A stretch of 64,000 nucleotides of DNA from Caldinitratiruptor microaerophilus (lineage in GTDB: Bacteria; Bacillota; Sulfobacillia; Symbiobacteriales; ZC4RG38). The notes under the pieces are model-generated. The model did not search any database and was not told where the DNA came from. It was given only the letters and a program-made list of their open reading frames with translations. Below are positions 51,968 to 61,047 of the stretch, piece by piece. The stretch is from assembly GCF_025999835.1 (NCBI RefSeq), contig NZ_AP025628.1, positions 1,054,001-1,118,000 on the forward strand. Direction: 5' to 3'. Within the stretch, counting starts at the first letter, position 1. The number at the start of each line of letters is the position of its first letter. The position numbers were made by a program, and so were the translations under genes.

Positions 51968-52911
51968 GGCCCGGACCCCTCCTGGCCATCGTGGGCCCCA
52001 CGGCGGTCGGGAAGACGGCGGTGGCGATCGAGGTGGCGCTGCGGCTCCGGGGCGAGGTCATCAGCGCCGACTCGATGCAGGTCTACCGGGGGCTCGACAT
52101 CGGCACCGCCAAGCCCACCCCGGAGGAACGGCGCGGGGTGCCGCACCACCTCATCGACATCTGCGACCCCGGGGAGAACTTCAGCGTCTTCCAGTTCCGG
52201 CTGCTCGCCGACGCGCTCATCGAGGACATCCAGGCCCGGGGCCGGCTGCCGATCCTGGTGGGCGGCACAGGCTTCTACGTGCGCGCGGTTTTGCGGGAGT
52301 ACGGCTTCCCGGAGCTCGACCCCGACCCGGCGATCCGGCGGCGGCTCGAGGAGGTCGCGCGCGCCCACGGGCCCCTCGCCCTGCACGAGCGGCTGCGGGC
52401 CGTGGACCCGGCGGCTGCCGAGCGCATCCACCCGCACAACGTCAAGCGGGTCATCCGTGCCCTGGAGGTCTACGAACAGACGGGACAGCCGATCTCGTCC
52501 CTGCACCGGGCGACCTGGGCGCCGCGCTACGACGCCCTCGTCGTGGGGCTCACGCTCGAGCGGTCGGAGCTGTACCGGCGGATCGAGGCACGCACCGACG
52601 CCCAGCTCGCCGCCGGCTGGCTGGAGGAGGTGGTGCGTCTGGTGAACGCGGGCGTGCCGGCGACCACCGGCCCTCTCACGGGGCTCGGCTACCGCCACCT
52701 GGTCGGGTACCTGCGCGGGCTCGTGACCTGGGAGGAGGCGGTGGCCAGCATCAAGCGCGACACGCGGCGCTACGCCAAGCGCCAGTTCACCTGGCTGCGC
52801 CGCGAGGAGGGGGTCACCTGGCTCGACATGGCCGCGGGGGTGGAGGCGGTGGCGGCGGAAATCGTCCGGCTGGTGACAGGGAAATGGCCGGGGCGCGTGG
52901 AAAAGGCGTAG
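51964..52911 (+). CDS. miaA: tRNA dimethylallyltransferase MiaA
   Basis: 315 residues. P-loop GPTAVGKT, catalytic/tRNA segment ISADSMQVYRGLDIGTAKPT, GGTGFYVRAVL, and YAKRQFTWLRRE. It prenylates A37 of tRNAs reading UNN codons, providing the substrate for MiaB. Starts within the mutL stop (ATGA). hfq follows after 36 bases. Confidence 0.96.
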   Translation: MRPGPLLAIVGPTAVGKTAVAIEVALRLRGEVISADSMQVYRGLDIGTAKPTPEERRGVPHHLIDICDPGENFSVFQFRLLADALIEDIQARGRLPILVGGTGFYVRAVLREYGFPELDPDPAIRRRLEEVARAHGPLALHERLRAVDPAAAERIHPHNVKRVIRALEVYEQTGQPISSLHRATWAPRYDALVVGLTLERSELYRRIEARTDAQLAAGWLEEVVRLVNAGVPATTGPLTGLGYRHLVGYLRGLVTWEEAVASIKRDTRRYAKRQFTWLRREEGVTWLDMAAGVEAVAAEIVRLVTGKWPGRVEKA

Positions 52912-52947
52912 GAAACCTGGAACACAGTACACCACACGGGGGGCGGG

Positions 52948-53289
52948 TTGCGCTTGCCCAAGATCGTGATCAACCAGCAGGACACGTTCCTGAACCTGGT
53001 CCGCAAGGAAGCGGTACCGGTGACCGTCTACCTTGTCAACGGCTTCCAGCTCCGGGGCATCGTCCGCGGGTTCGACCAGTTCACGGTCGTGCTCGAGAAC
53101 GAGGGCCGGCAAATGCTCGTGTACAAGCACGCGCTGTCGACCATCGCGCCGAGCCGGCCCATCAACCTCCACGCCGCCCAGCAGCAGTACCTCCAGCAGT
53201 TGCAGCAGGCCCAGCAGGCCGGGCACGCCCAGCAGGGGGCCCAGGGGCCGCACCCCGCCTCGCCGCCGGCGCCGCGCCGGGAGGCGTGA
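52948..53289 (+). CDS. hfq: RNA chaperone Hfq with extended C-terminal tail
   Basis: 113 residues, against about 73-80 for most Gram-positive Hfq. The Sm core has [25 protein letters not shown] in parts (Sm1) and [11 protein letters not shown] (Sm2, normally YKHA). After residue 78 comes a Gln/Ala-rich tail ([15 protein letters not shown]) and a Pro-rich end, similar in kind to disordered tails of proteobacterial Hfq. TTG start with GGGGGGCGGG upstream. miaA-hfq order is widely conserved. Confidence 0.95.
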   Translation: MRLPKIVINQQDTFLNLVRKEAVPVTVYLVNGFQLRGIVRGFDQFTVVLENEGRQMLVYKHALSTIAPSRPINLHAAQQQYLQQLQQAQQAGHAQQGAQGPHPASPPAPRREA

Positions 53290-53319
53290 CCGGGCTCGCC
53301 CCCCGGGGACGGACATTCA

Positions 53320-53352
53320 GGGCCGGCAGCCCTCGCTGCCGGCCCCTTTCCC
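53320..53352 (+). terminator. Intrinsic terminator after hfq
   Basis: GGGCCGGCAG (53320-53329) and CTGCCGGCCC (53336-53345) followed by CTTTCCCTGT. It lies between convergent hfq and the aldo/keto reductase gene. Confidence 0.75.
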
Positions 53353-53391
53353 TGTCTCCGGCGCCCGACCCCGTGGCCCCCGTCCGGGGCT

Positions 53392-54348
53392 TCACGCCAG
53401 CGCCGCCTCGATGTCCTGCAGGTCCTCCGCCGACAGGGTGACCCCGATCGCGCGCACATTCTCGTCGAGCTGCTCCGGCCGGGTGGCGCCGATGAGGGCG
53501 CTGGCCACCTCGGGGAGCCGCAGCACCCACGCCAGCGCCAGCTGGGCCAGGGTGAGGCCGAGGCGGGCGGCGATGGGGCGCAGGCGCTCCACCCGGGCCA
53601 GGTTCGCCTCGGTGAGGAAGCGCTGCATGAACTGGTTCACGCGTTCGTCCGCGGCCCGGGTCCCCTCGGGCACCCCCTGGCCGGGGCGGTACTTGCCGGT
53701 CAGGACCCCCTGGGCGAGGGGCGAGAAGACCACGAGGCCGATCCCCTCCTCCCGGCACACGGGCAGGACCTCGGGTTCGATCTTCCGGTCGAGCATGTTG
53801 TAGATCGGCTGGTTGACGGCGATGGGGTTGAGGCCGAGCTGGCGGGTGATGCGGGCGCCGCGGGCGATCTGCACCGCCGGCCACTCGCTGATCCCGGCGT
53901 AGAGGACCTTGCCCTGGCGGATCAGGTCGTCAATGGCCCGGAGGGTCTCCTCCAGGGGCGTCTCGGGGTCGTAACGGTGGCAGTAGAAGATGTCGACGTA
54001 GTCGGTGCCCAGCCGCTTCAGGCTCCGGTTCACGCTCTCCACGATGTGCTTGCGCGAGAGCCCCCGGTCGTTGGGCCCCTCGCCGACCGGCCAGAACGCC
54101 TTGGTGGTGAGGACGTAGGTGTGGCGCGGCACGCCCCTGAGCGCCTCCGCCAGGAACTCCTCGGCCGCCCCGGGCCGGTGGCCGTAGATGTCGGCGCAGT
54201 CGAAGTGGTTGATGCCCAGTTCGAGTGCCCGCCGCACGGTCGCGAGCGCCTGCTCGCGCTCCGTGGCGGTCCCGAACGTGAGCCAGCTCCCCAGGCTGAT
54301 CTCGCTGACCTTGAGGCCCGTGTTCCCCACCTTGCGGTACTTCATCAT
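53392..54348 (-). CDS. Aldo/keto reductase
   Basis: 318 residues, TIM barrel NADPH oxidoreductase of the YajO/Kv-beta-like group. Catalytic tetrad: Asp of FDCADIYGH, Tyr of the same segment, Lys of TTKAFWP, and His of FYCHRYDPETP. Cofactor motifs FSPLAQGVLTGKYRPG and SALIGATRPEQLDENV are clear. The ATG at 54348 gives the usual MKYRKVGNTGLKVSE start; the frame remains open upstream across spoVK on the other strand, which is a GC artefact. Divergent from spoVK; the 190-base gap shows no clear promoter. Confidence 0.93.
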   Translation of the reverse strand: MMKYRKVGNTGLKVSEISLGSWLTFGTATEREQALATVRRALELGINHFDCADIYGHRPGAAEEFLAEALRGVPRHTYVLTTKAFWPVGEGPNDRGLSRKHIVESVNRSLKRLGTDYVDIFYCHRYDPETPLEETLRAIDDLIRQGKVLYAGISEWPAVQIARGARITRQLGLNPIAVNQPIYNMLDRKIEPEVLPVCREEGIGLVVFSPLAQGVLTGKYRPGQGVPEGTRAADERVNQFMQRFLTEANLARVERLRPIAARLGLTLAQLALAWVLRLPEVASALIGATRPEQLDENVRAIGVTLSAEDLQDIEAALA

Positions 54349-54538
54349 GCCCCTTGTCCCCCCGGACGCGGCGCCACGCCGCCCGGGCGTCACCTCCCGG
54401 TCAAAAGTTCGGTACGCGATGTGCCCGGAACATAGACTTCCTCGGCGGCGGCAGTCCATCCTGCACCGGGGGAACCGTCCGGCGCGCCGGGCAGGCTTCG
54501 GGGCGCCCCGGCGTAGAGATGGGTAGGCAGGCACGCGA

Positions 54539-55594
54539 GTGACAGGGGAGGGCGAGCGGTTGGGGCAGCAGCGAGGGAGGGCGGCCCGTCCCGAGTGGAG
54601 CGCGTGGGTCGAGGAAGGGAGCCGCAGCCCCCTGGAGGTGCTCCGGGAGTGGAGCCGTGCGGGCGGCGCGGAGCCCGTCCCCGCCCGTGGGCGGCCCGGG
54701 CCGCGCCCGGCCGTGGCCCCGCCGCCCGAGAGCCCCCGGGGCGCCGCCCCTGCCGCCGCGGCGGACCGGCCTGCCGAGGCGGAGGCGGTCCTGGCCGAGC
54801 TCGACCGGCTGGTGGGCCTCGGCCCCGTGAAGCGGACGGTGCGGGAGATCGCCGCGTACGCCGCGATCCAGGCCCTGCGCCGGCAGGCGGGCCTCGCCGC
54901 CGACCCGATGACCCTCCACATGGCCTTCACGGGCCACCCGGGGACGGGCAAGACCACCGTGGCCCGCCTCCTCGGCCGGCTCTTCGCGGCGCTGGGGCTC
55001 CTCAGCCGGGGGCATCTCGTCGAGGTGGAGCGGGCCCACCTGGTGGGTGAGTACATCGGGCACACGGCCGTCAAGACCCGGGAGGCCGTCCGCAGGGCGC
55101 TGGGCGGGGTGCTCTTCGTCGACGAGGCGTACTCCCTTGCCCGTGGCGGCGAGAAAGATTTCGGCCGGGAGGCGCTCGACGCGCTGGTGAAGGCCATGGA
55201 GGACCACCGAGACGACCTCGCCGTGGTGCTGGCGGGCTACCCGCTCGAGATGGAGTGGCTCCTCGCCCAGAATCCCGGGCTCCGCTCCCGGGTCGCCATC
55301 CACCTGCACTTCCCGGACTACTCGCCTCCGGAACTGGTCCAGATCGCCGACCGGATGCTGGCCGAGCGCCAGTACGTCCTTGCCCCGGCGGCGCTGGTGC
55401 GGCTGAGGGAGGTCATCCTGCTCGAGCCGCACCGGTTCCGGGCGCAGGCAGGCAACGCGCGCGCCGTGCGCAACCTGCTCGAGCGGGCGATCCGGGCCCA
55501 GGCGCTTCGGCTCGCCGGCCGCGGCCCGCACACGCGGGAGGAGCTCATGACCCTGACCCGGCAGGATCTCGACGCGGCGCTCCGGCATCCGTGA
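54539..55594 (+). CDS. spoVK: Stage V sporulation protein K (AAA ATPase)
   Basis: 351 residues. About 85 N-terminal residues are low-complexity Pro/Ala/Arg. The CbbX/SpoVK AAA domain follows: LVGLGPVKRTVREIAAYA, Walker A GHPGTGKTTVAR, Walker B GGVLFVDEAYSL, sensor VVLAGY, Arg finger region NPGLRSR. SpoVK is needed for late spore maturation in Bacillus. The GTG at 54539 is followed by a TTG at 54560 with GGGAGG upstream, either may be used. Order before hflX and ynbB is as in Bacillus. Confidence 0.92.
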   Translation: MTGEGERLGQQRGRAARPEWSAWVEEGSRSPLEVLREWSRAGGAEPVPARGRPGPRPAVAPPPESPRGAAPAAAADRPAEAEAVLAELDRLVGLGPVKRTVREIAAYAAIQALRRQAGLAADPMTLHMAFTGHPGTGKTTVARLLGRLFAALGLLSRGHLVEVERAHLVGEYIGHTAVKTREAVRRALGGVLFVDEAYSLARGGEKDFGREALDALVKAMEDHRDDLAVVLAGYPLEMEWLLAQNPGLRSRVAIHLHFPDYSPPELVQIADRMLAERQYVLAPAALVRLREVILLEPHRFRAQAGNARAVRNLLERAIRAQALRLAGRGPHTREELMTLTRQDLDAALRHP

Positions 55595-55618
55595 GGCCCA
55601 GGCGGGGGGGAGCGGGCG

Positions 55619-56194
55619 GTGGACCTCGTCCTGGTGGGACAGCCCGGGTCGGGCAAGACCCTCCTGTGGGAGCGCCTGGGCCGGCTGGCCGGAGCAGGGA
55701 CCGGGGGCGCTACGCCCGGCGCGCCGCCGGAGGTGCGGGCCTGGAGTGCCACCCGGGGACACGGCCCGTGGCGGCGCCGGGTCTGCCTCGTGGACACGCC
55801 GGGGCTCACGGACCGGGTGCACCCGGACCCCGCACGGCGCCGGGCCCAGGCCCTGGCCCTCGAGCGGATTGCGGCGGCCGCCGGCCTCCTCCACGTCGTC
55901 GACGCCAGCCGGGCGGGACAGCAGGGGGAAGAGGCTCTCGCCGGCGTCGACCAGGCCCTGTCGCTCCTGGGCGCCCGGCGCGGGGGATACGCCGTGGTGG
56001 CGACGAAGATGGACCTGCCCTGGGCCGCCACCGGGCTCGTCCTGGTGCGCAGGTGCCTCCAGCCGGGGATCCTCGTGCCCGTCTCCGCCCTGACCGGGCA
56101 GGGGCTCGGCCTCCTCCGGCGGCTCCTGTGGCGTGGCCCCTGGCAGGCGGTTCCCGGGGCAGCCCGCGGTCACCGGACGAGTCTGAAAGCTTGA
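55619..56194 (+). CDS. Small P-loop GTPase-like protein
   Basis: 191 residues. Walker A GQPGSGKT at the start, DTPGLTD (G3), and TKMDL (G4, in place of NKxD) indicate a small TRAFAC GTPase resembling the G domain of FeoB or Era, without further domains. Between spoVK and hflX. The hflX promoter starts at its last codons. Function unknown. Confidence 0.75.
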   Translation: MDLVLVGQPGSGKTLLWERLGRLAGAGTGGATPGAPPEVRAWSATRGHGPWRRRVCLVDTPGLTDRVHPDPARRRAQALALERIAAAAGLLHVVDASRAGQQGEEALAGVDQALSLLGARRGGYAVVATKMDLPWAATGLVLVRRCLQPGILVPVSALTGQGLGLLRRLLWRGPWQAVPGAARGHRTSLKA

Positions 56195-56219
56195 CGCCCG
56201 GAAGCGGCGGTCATACGAT
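56191..56219 (+). promoter_or_regulatory. Sigma-A promoter of hflX
   Basis: TTGACG (56191-56196), a 17-bp spacer and TACGAT (56214-56219), 31 bases before the hflX start. Confidence 0.65.
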
Positions 56220-56249
56220 AACGTTGCTGCACGACCGGAGGCGAGCCCC

Positions 56250-57605
56250 GTGGCCGACACATCCCCTCAGCGCGCCCTTCTCGTGGCCGTGGAAGCCGGC
56301 GGCGCGCCCCGTCGCGCCCGGCCGGAGGCGGACGAGCCGTCCCCGGAGGAGTCCCTGGCGGAGCTCCGGCTCCTGGCCGAGACCGCCGGGGCGCAGGTCG
56401 TGGGGACCGTGATCCAGAGCCGGCGCGAGTGGAGCCCCGCCACCCTGATCGGCGAGGGCAAGGCCCGGGAGATCGAGCGGCTGCGCCAGGAGCAGGGCTT
56501 CGACCTCGTCATCTTCGACGAGGAGCTGAGCCCGTCCCAGCAGCGGAACCTGGAGGCCATCATCAATTGCGGGATCCTGGACCGCACCGCCCTCATCCTG
56601 GACATCTTCGCCCGCCGGGCCCGGACCCGCGAGGCCCGGGTGCAGGTGGAGCTGGCGCAGCTGCAGTACCGCCTGCCGCGCCTGACCGGACGGGGCGTGG
56701 ACCTGAGCCGCCTGGGGGGCGGCATCGGGACCCGGGGCCCGGGCGAGACGCGCCTGGAGATCGACCGCCGGCGCATCCGGGAGCGGATCGCCCACCTCCG
56801 CCGGGAACTGCAGGAGGTCGCGGCCCACCGGGAGCGCCAGCGCGCCGGCCGGGAAGAGAACCGCGTCCCGCTCGTCACGCTGGCCGGGTACACGAACGCG
56901 GGCAAGTCCACCCTGCACCGGCGGCTGGCGGGCAGCGACGCCTACGTGGAGGACCGCCTGTTCGCCACACTGGACACCATGGTGCGCCGCGTCGAGCCGC
57001 CCGACGGCGAGCCGCTGCTCCTGGCGGACACGGTGGGCTTCATCCGCAAGCTGCCGCACACCCTGGTGGCAGCCTTCCGGTCCACGCTGGAGGAGGTGGT
57101 CCGGGCCGACCTCATCCTCCACGTGGTCGACGTGAGCCACCCGGCCCGGGACCGGCAGATGGACGCGGTCCAGGCAGTGCTCGACGAGATCGGCGCGGGC
57201 GACCGGCCCCGGCTGGTGGTGCTGAACAAGCTCGACCGGCTCCGGGACATGCTGGGAGAGGACGGCGCGCGGGCCGAGGTGGAGCGGCTGCGGCACCGCT
57301 TCCCCGGGGCAGTGGCCGTGTCGGCCGTCACGGGCGAGGGGTTCCCGGAGCTGTCCCGGGCGATCCAGGACGCGCTCGGGCGCCGGCGCGCGGTGGTCGA
57401 GGCGCTGGTCCCGTATCCGATGGCCCACCTGGCCGCCTTCATCCACCAGCGGGGCCGGGTGCTGGCCGAGGAGTACCGGGCAGGCGGGGTCTTCATCCGG
57501 GCGGAGATGGAAACGTCGCTGGCGGACCGGGTGCGCGCCGCCCTGGGCCCCCCTGGGACGGCGCGGAACGGCCAGGGGGCGCCCGCCGAGCGGTCCGGGA
57601 GGTGA
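56250..57605 (+). CDS. hflX: GTPase HflX
   Basis: 451 residues. Glycine-rich N-terminal HflX domain (LIGEGKAREIERL, DEELSPSQQRNLE, RTALILDIFARRARTREARVQVELAQLQYRLPRL in parts), coiled coil, GTRGPGETRLE, and GTPase motifs GYTNAGKST (G1), ATLD (G2), DTVGFI (G3) and NKLD (G4). It binds and splits stalled 70S ribosomes. The stop overlaps the ynbB start by 4 bases. Confidence 0.95.
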   Translation: MADTSPQRALLVAVEAGGAPRRARPEADEPSPEESLAELRLLAETAGAQVVGTVIQSRREWSPATLIGEGKAREIERLRQEQGFDLVIFDEELSPSQQRNLEAIINCGILDRTALILDIFARRARTREARVQVELAQLQYRLPRLTGRGVDLSRLGGGIGTRGPGETRLEIDRRRIRERIAHLRRELQEVAAHRERQRAGREENRVPLVTLAGYTNAGKSTLHRRLAGSDAYVEDRLFATLDTMVRRVEPPDGEPLLLADTVGFIRKLPHTLVAAFRSTLEEVVRADLILHVVDVSHPARDRQMDAVQAVLDEIGAGDRPRLVVLNKLDRLRDMLGEDGARAEVERLRHRFPGAVAVSAVTGEGFPELSRAIQDALGRRRAVVEALVPYPMAHLAAFIHQRGRVLAEEYRAGGVFIRAEMETSLADRVRAALGPPGTARNGQGAPAERSGR

Positions 57606-58933
57606 ACGCGGAGCTGTACGACGCCGACGTCCTGGCAGAACTGGTGCCCGACCTGCCCGGACCCGTCCTCGCCGCCGCCCGGGCCGCCCTGGCCGAAGCG
57701 GAACCCTGGTGGCGGCGGGTCGCGTCCGTCGTCCTGCAGAACCAGGCCCGCGTCCTGGCAGCCTTCCAGGCGGCCGGCGTGGCCGAGCACCACCTCGCGC
57801 CCAGCACCGGCTACGGGATCGGGGACCCCGGCAGGGCGAAGGTGGAGGAGGTCTTCGCCCGGGTCTTCGGCGCCGAAGCGGCCCTGGTGCGCCCGCAGAT
57901 CGTCTCGGGCACCCATGCCATCACGCTGGGGCTGTTCGCGGTCCTCCGGCCGGGAGACGAGATGATCGCCGCTGCCGGCACTCCGTACGACACGCTGCTC
58001 CCCGTTCTGCGCGGCGCGCCGGGCTCCCTCGCCGAGTGGGGCGTCTCCTACCGCGAGGTGCCGCTTGCCCCGGACGGCCGGCCGGACCTGGAGGCGCTGC
58101 GGCGGGCGATCGGGCCCCGGACCCGGGCCGTCTTCATCCAGCGCTCCCGCGGCTATGCCCTGCGGCCGTCGCTCACGGTGGCCGAGATCGGCCGGATCGT
58201 GGAGACCGTGCGCGGGGTCCGCGAAGACATCGTCTGCGTGGTCGACAACTGCTACGGCGAGTTCTGCGAGACGGCCGAGCCCACCGCCGCCGGCGCCGAC
58301 CTCGTCTGCGGCAGCCTCATCAAGAACCCGGGCGGCGGGCTGGCGCCGACCGGCGGGTACGTGGTCGGGCGCGCGGAGCTCGTGGAGGCGGCCGCGGCCC
58401 GGCTCACCGCGCCGGGCATCGGCGCGGAGGTGGGGGCGAGCCTCGGCACCACCCGGCTGATCCTGCAGGGGCTCTTCCTCGCCCCGCACGTGGTGGGCGA
58501 AGCCCTCGCGGGCGCACACTTCGCGGCGGCCTTCTTCGCGCGCCTGGGGCTGAACGTGCGGCCCCGGGTTGACGAGCCCCGGACGGACCTCATCCAGGCT
58601 GTCGAACTCGGCTCCGCCGAGGCCCTCGTGGCCTTCTGCGAGGCCGTGCAGGCGGCCTCTCCGGTCGACTCGGGCGCCCGTCCCCGGCCCGAGGCCATGC
58701 CCGGATACGACGACCCCGTGGTGATGGCCGCCGGCACCTTCGTCCAGGGGGCGTCCATCGAGCTCAGCGCCGACGGCCCGCTCCGGCCGCCGTACGCCGC
58801 GTACTTCCAGGGCGGGCTCACGCGGGAGCACGTCGTCGTGGCGGCCCTGCAGGCGGCGGCGGCGCTCTGGCGGCGCGGGCTGATCCCGGCCGCCGGGGGG
58901 CATGCCGGAGGCGGGCCGGGAGCCAGGCTGTAA
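57602..58933 (+). CDS. ynbB: YnbB-like PLP enzyme (methionine gamma-lyase/aluminium resistance family)
   Basis: 443 residues of PLP fold type I. The cofactor lysine is in CGSLIKNPGGG; HLAPSTGYGIGDPGR, QIVSGTHAI and VVDNCYGEFCE are family signatures. Annotated as aluminium resistance protein or putative C-S lyase; true substrate is not established. Lies between hflX and glnA as in Bacillus, but glnR, normally between ynbB and glnA, is missing. Confidence 0.92.
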   Translation: MNAELYDADVLAELVPDLPGPVLAAARAALAEAEPWWRRVASVVLQNQARVLAAFQAAGVAEHHLAPSTGYGIGDPGRAKVEEVFARVFGAEAALVRPQIVSGTHAITLGLFAVLRPGDEMIAAAGTPYDTLLPVLRGAPGSLAEWGVSYREVPLAPDGRPDLEALRRAIGPRTRAVFIQRSRGYALRPSLTVAEIGRIVETVRGVREDIVCVVDNCYGEFCETAEPTAAGADLVCGSLIKNPGGGLAPTGGYVVGRAELVEAAAARLTAPGIGAEVGASLGTTRLILQGLFLAPHVVGEALAGAHFAAAFFARLGLNVRPRVDEPRTDLIQAVELGSAEALVAFCEAVQAASPVDSGARPRPEAMPGYDDPVVMAAGTFVQGASIELSADGPLRPPYAAYFQGGLTREHVVVAALQAAAALWRRGLIPAAGGHAGGGPGARL

Positions 58934-59087
58934 ACGAACCTGACAAGCAGAGCAGGAGAAGTCCGCTTGGCAGCGAATCCGATACCGCTGTGGGTCTCGG
59001 ACGGCTCCCGGGTGGCCGGTCGCCACGCGCCGTCCCGCGATCGGACTGGCTGAGTGCCCGACGAAACCGCTCAGGAGGGGTCGTGCA

Positions 59088-60428
59088 GTGCCGGAGCGTC
59101 CTCGCACCAAGGACGAGGTCATGGCGAAGGTCAAGGAGCTGGGGGTCCGCTTCATCCGCCTGCAGCTCACGGACATCCTGGGGATCACCAAGAACGTCGA
59201 CATCCCGGTGAGCCAGCTGGGCAAGGCGCTGGACGGGCAGATCATGTTCGACGGCTCGTCGATCGAGGGGTTCGTCCGGATCGAGGAGTCGGACATGCTG
59301 CTGCGGCCCGACCCGTCGACCTTCGTCGTCTACCCCTGGCTGGAGAGCGGCGCCACGGCGACGGCCCGGCTCATCTGCGACGTGTACAACCCCGATGGCA
59401 CCCCCTTCGAGGGCGATCCGCGCAACTGCCTCCGGCGCCAGGTCGAGGCAGCGAAGGCCATGGGGTTCACGTTCAACGTCGGCCCCGAGCCCGAGTTCTA
59501 CCTGTTCGAGCGCGACGCGGAGGGCAAGCCGACGACCCGCCCGACGGACAAGGCGAGCTACTTCGACCTGGCTCCCCTCGATCAGGGCGAGGAAACCCGG
59601 CGCGACATCGTCGTGGCCCTGGAGAAGATGGGCTTCGAGATCGAGGCGTCGCACCACGAGGTCGGGCCGGGCCAGCACGAGATCGACTTCAAGTACGCCG
59701 ACGCGATCACGACGGCGGACAACATCGCGACCTTCCGGTTCGTGGTGCGGACGATCGCCATCCAGCACGGCCTGCACGCCAGCTTCATGCCCAAGCCCGT
59801 GTACGGCATCCCCGGCAACGGCATGCACCTGCACATGTCCCTGTTCCGGGGGAACGAGAACGCCTTCTACGATCCGTCGACCCCCAACCAGCTGAGCGAC
59901 GTGGCCATGCACTTCCTGGCCGGGCTTCTCCACCACGCCCCCGCCGTCACCGCGATCTGTAACCCGCTCGTGAACTCGTACAAGCGGCTGGTGCCGGGCT
60001 ACGAGGCGCCCGTGCACATCGCCTGGTCCGAGCAGAACCGCAGCCCCCTCGTCCGCATCCCCGCCCGGCGCGGCCTCTCCACCCGGCTCGAGTTCCGGAG
60101 CCCGGACCCGTCCTGCAACCCCTACCTCGCCCTGGCCGTGACCCTGGCCGCCGGGCTCGACGGGATCCGCAAGCAGATGGAGCCACCCGCGCCGGTGCAC
60201 CGCAACATCTACCGGATGACCGACGAGGAGCGCCGCGAGCTCGGCATCCGTCCCCTGCCCGGCAGCCTGGGTCAGGCCCTGGACGCGCTCCGGGAGGACG
60301 AGGTCATCCAGGAGGCCCTCGGCCCGCACATCTACGCGCACTTCCTCGAGGCGAAGGAGGTCGAGTGGGAGATCTACCGGAGCCAGGTGCACCAGTGGGA
60401 GCTGGACCAGTACCTCGGGGTGTTCTGA
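59088..60428 (+). CDS. glnA: Glutamine synthetase, type I-alpha
   Basis: 446 residues. Motifs: [44 protein letters not shown] in parts, [18 protein letters not shown] in parts, and NRSPLVRIP. Length and lack of the adenylylation-site loop place it in the I-alpha group, controlled by feedback rather than adenylylation. The 154-base leader (58934-59087) has a CTGAG/CTCAG hairpin (59050-59074) touching the ribosome binding site AGGAGGGG, but no TGTNA-N7-TNACA GlnR operator was seen. Confidence 0.96.
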   Translation: MPERPRTKDEVMAKVKELGVRFIRLQLTDILGITKNVDIPVSQLGKALDGQIMFDGSSIEGFVRIEESDMLLRPDPSTFVVYPWLESGATATARLICDVYNPDGTPFEGDPRNCLRRQVEAAKAMGFTFNVGPEPEFYLFERDAEGKPTTRPTDKASYFDLAPLDQGEETRRDIVVALEKMGFEIEASHHEVGPGQHEIDFKYADAITTADNIATFRFVVRTIAIQHGLHASFMPKPVYGIPGNGMHLHMSLFRGNENAFYDPSTPNQLSDVAMHFLAGLLHHAPAVTAICNPLVNSYKRLVPGYEAPVHIAWSEQNRSPLVRIPARRGLSTRLEFRSPDPSCNPYLALAVTLAAGLDGIRKQMEPPAPVHRNIYRMTDEERRELGIRPLPGSLGQALDALREDEVIQEALGPHIYAHFLEAKEVEWEIYRSQVHQWELDQYLGVF

Positions 60429-60497
60429 GGGCCCCTGCCTCCCGGCCCCGGGGGCGCCGAGGCGGGAGGATGGCCACGCGCCGTCTGACCCGGTATC

Positions 60498-60526
60498 GAC
60501 GGGACCGGACCCTCGCGCTAGAATAG
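60498..60526 (+). promoter_or_regulatory. Sigma-A-like promoter of the coiled-coil gene
   Basis: TCGACG (60498-60503), a 17-bp spacer and TAGAAT (60521-60526), 47 bases before the start. Confidence 0.5.
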
Positions 60527-60572
60527 GACTACTAGACGTACTTGGCGCCGGTACATCCGGGGGGCGATCGCC

Positions 60573-60968
60573 ATGCCGGACCTGGACTTCTTCGACCCCA
60601 TCGCCTACTTCGAGCAGCGAACCCGGGAACTCGAGGAAGCGTGGACGACCAAGAAGGCGCGGCTCGAGCTCCTGCAGGCCAACCTGGACCGCCTCGAGCG
60701 GACCCTGGAACTCCTTGGCGAGCTTTCCGAGGAACACCAGCGGGCGCTCCAGGTCGAGGTCGCGGCGCTGGTCGAAGCACGGGAGAACACCCGGCGGACG
60801 ATCGAGAACCTCGAGGTCGAGATGCAGCAGCTGCAGGCCAAGCTCACCGCACTGCGTGCGGCCCAGGCGCTCCTGGGCCCCGGCAGGAACGAGCCCGCAC
60901 CGCCTGCGGCTGCCGATTCGGCGGAGCCGGGGGCCCGCCGGACCCGGAACGCCGGGCGCGGGCGCTGA
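60573..60968 (+). CDS. Coiled-coil hypothetical protein, 131 aa
   Basis: Residues 10-105 are a near-continuous heptad coiled coil rich in Leu, Glu and Arg (for example QANLDRLERTLELLGELSEE). It ends in a Pro/Ala/Arg tail. The first residues (MPDLDFFDPIAYF) are hydrophobic-aromatic. No family recognised. Own promoter and terminator flank it, so it is monocistronic. Confidence 0.7.
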   Translation: MPDLDFFDPIAYFEQRTRELEEAWTTKKARLELLQANLDRLERTLELLGELSEEHQRALQVEVAALVEARENTRRTIENLEVEMQQLQAKLTALRAAQALLGPGRNEPAPPAAADSAEPGARRTRNAGRGR

Positions 60969-61001
60969 GCCGGGAACTGCCCGATCCTGAAGAACGACCA
61001 G

Positions 61002-61025
61002 GGGCCAGCCGGAGACGGCTGGCCC
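61002..61025. terminator. Stem-loop between the coiled-coil gene and lexA
   Basis: GGGCCAGCC (61002-61010) and GGCTGGCCC (61017-61025) around GGAGAC, followed by TTCGGG. Between convergent genes, so it may serve both directions. Confidence 0.7.
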
Positions 61026-61047
61026 TTCGGGTTCTCGCGCCCGGAAC

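Noticed and set aside
47605-52911. A 1768-codon open frame running through mutS and mutL into miaA
   Set aside because: Only its last 315 residues (miaA, from 51964) look like a protein. The rest is Pro/Gly/Arg-rich, out of frame with clear mutS and mutL, and results from scarcity of stop codons in high-GC DNA.
53392-55197. A 601-residue aldo/keto reductase with a 283-residue N-terminal extension
   Set aside because: The extension is the antisense of spoVK with shadow-frame composition; the family N-terminus begins at the ATG at 54348.
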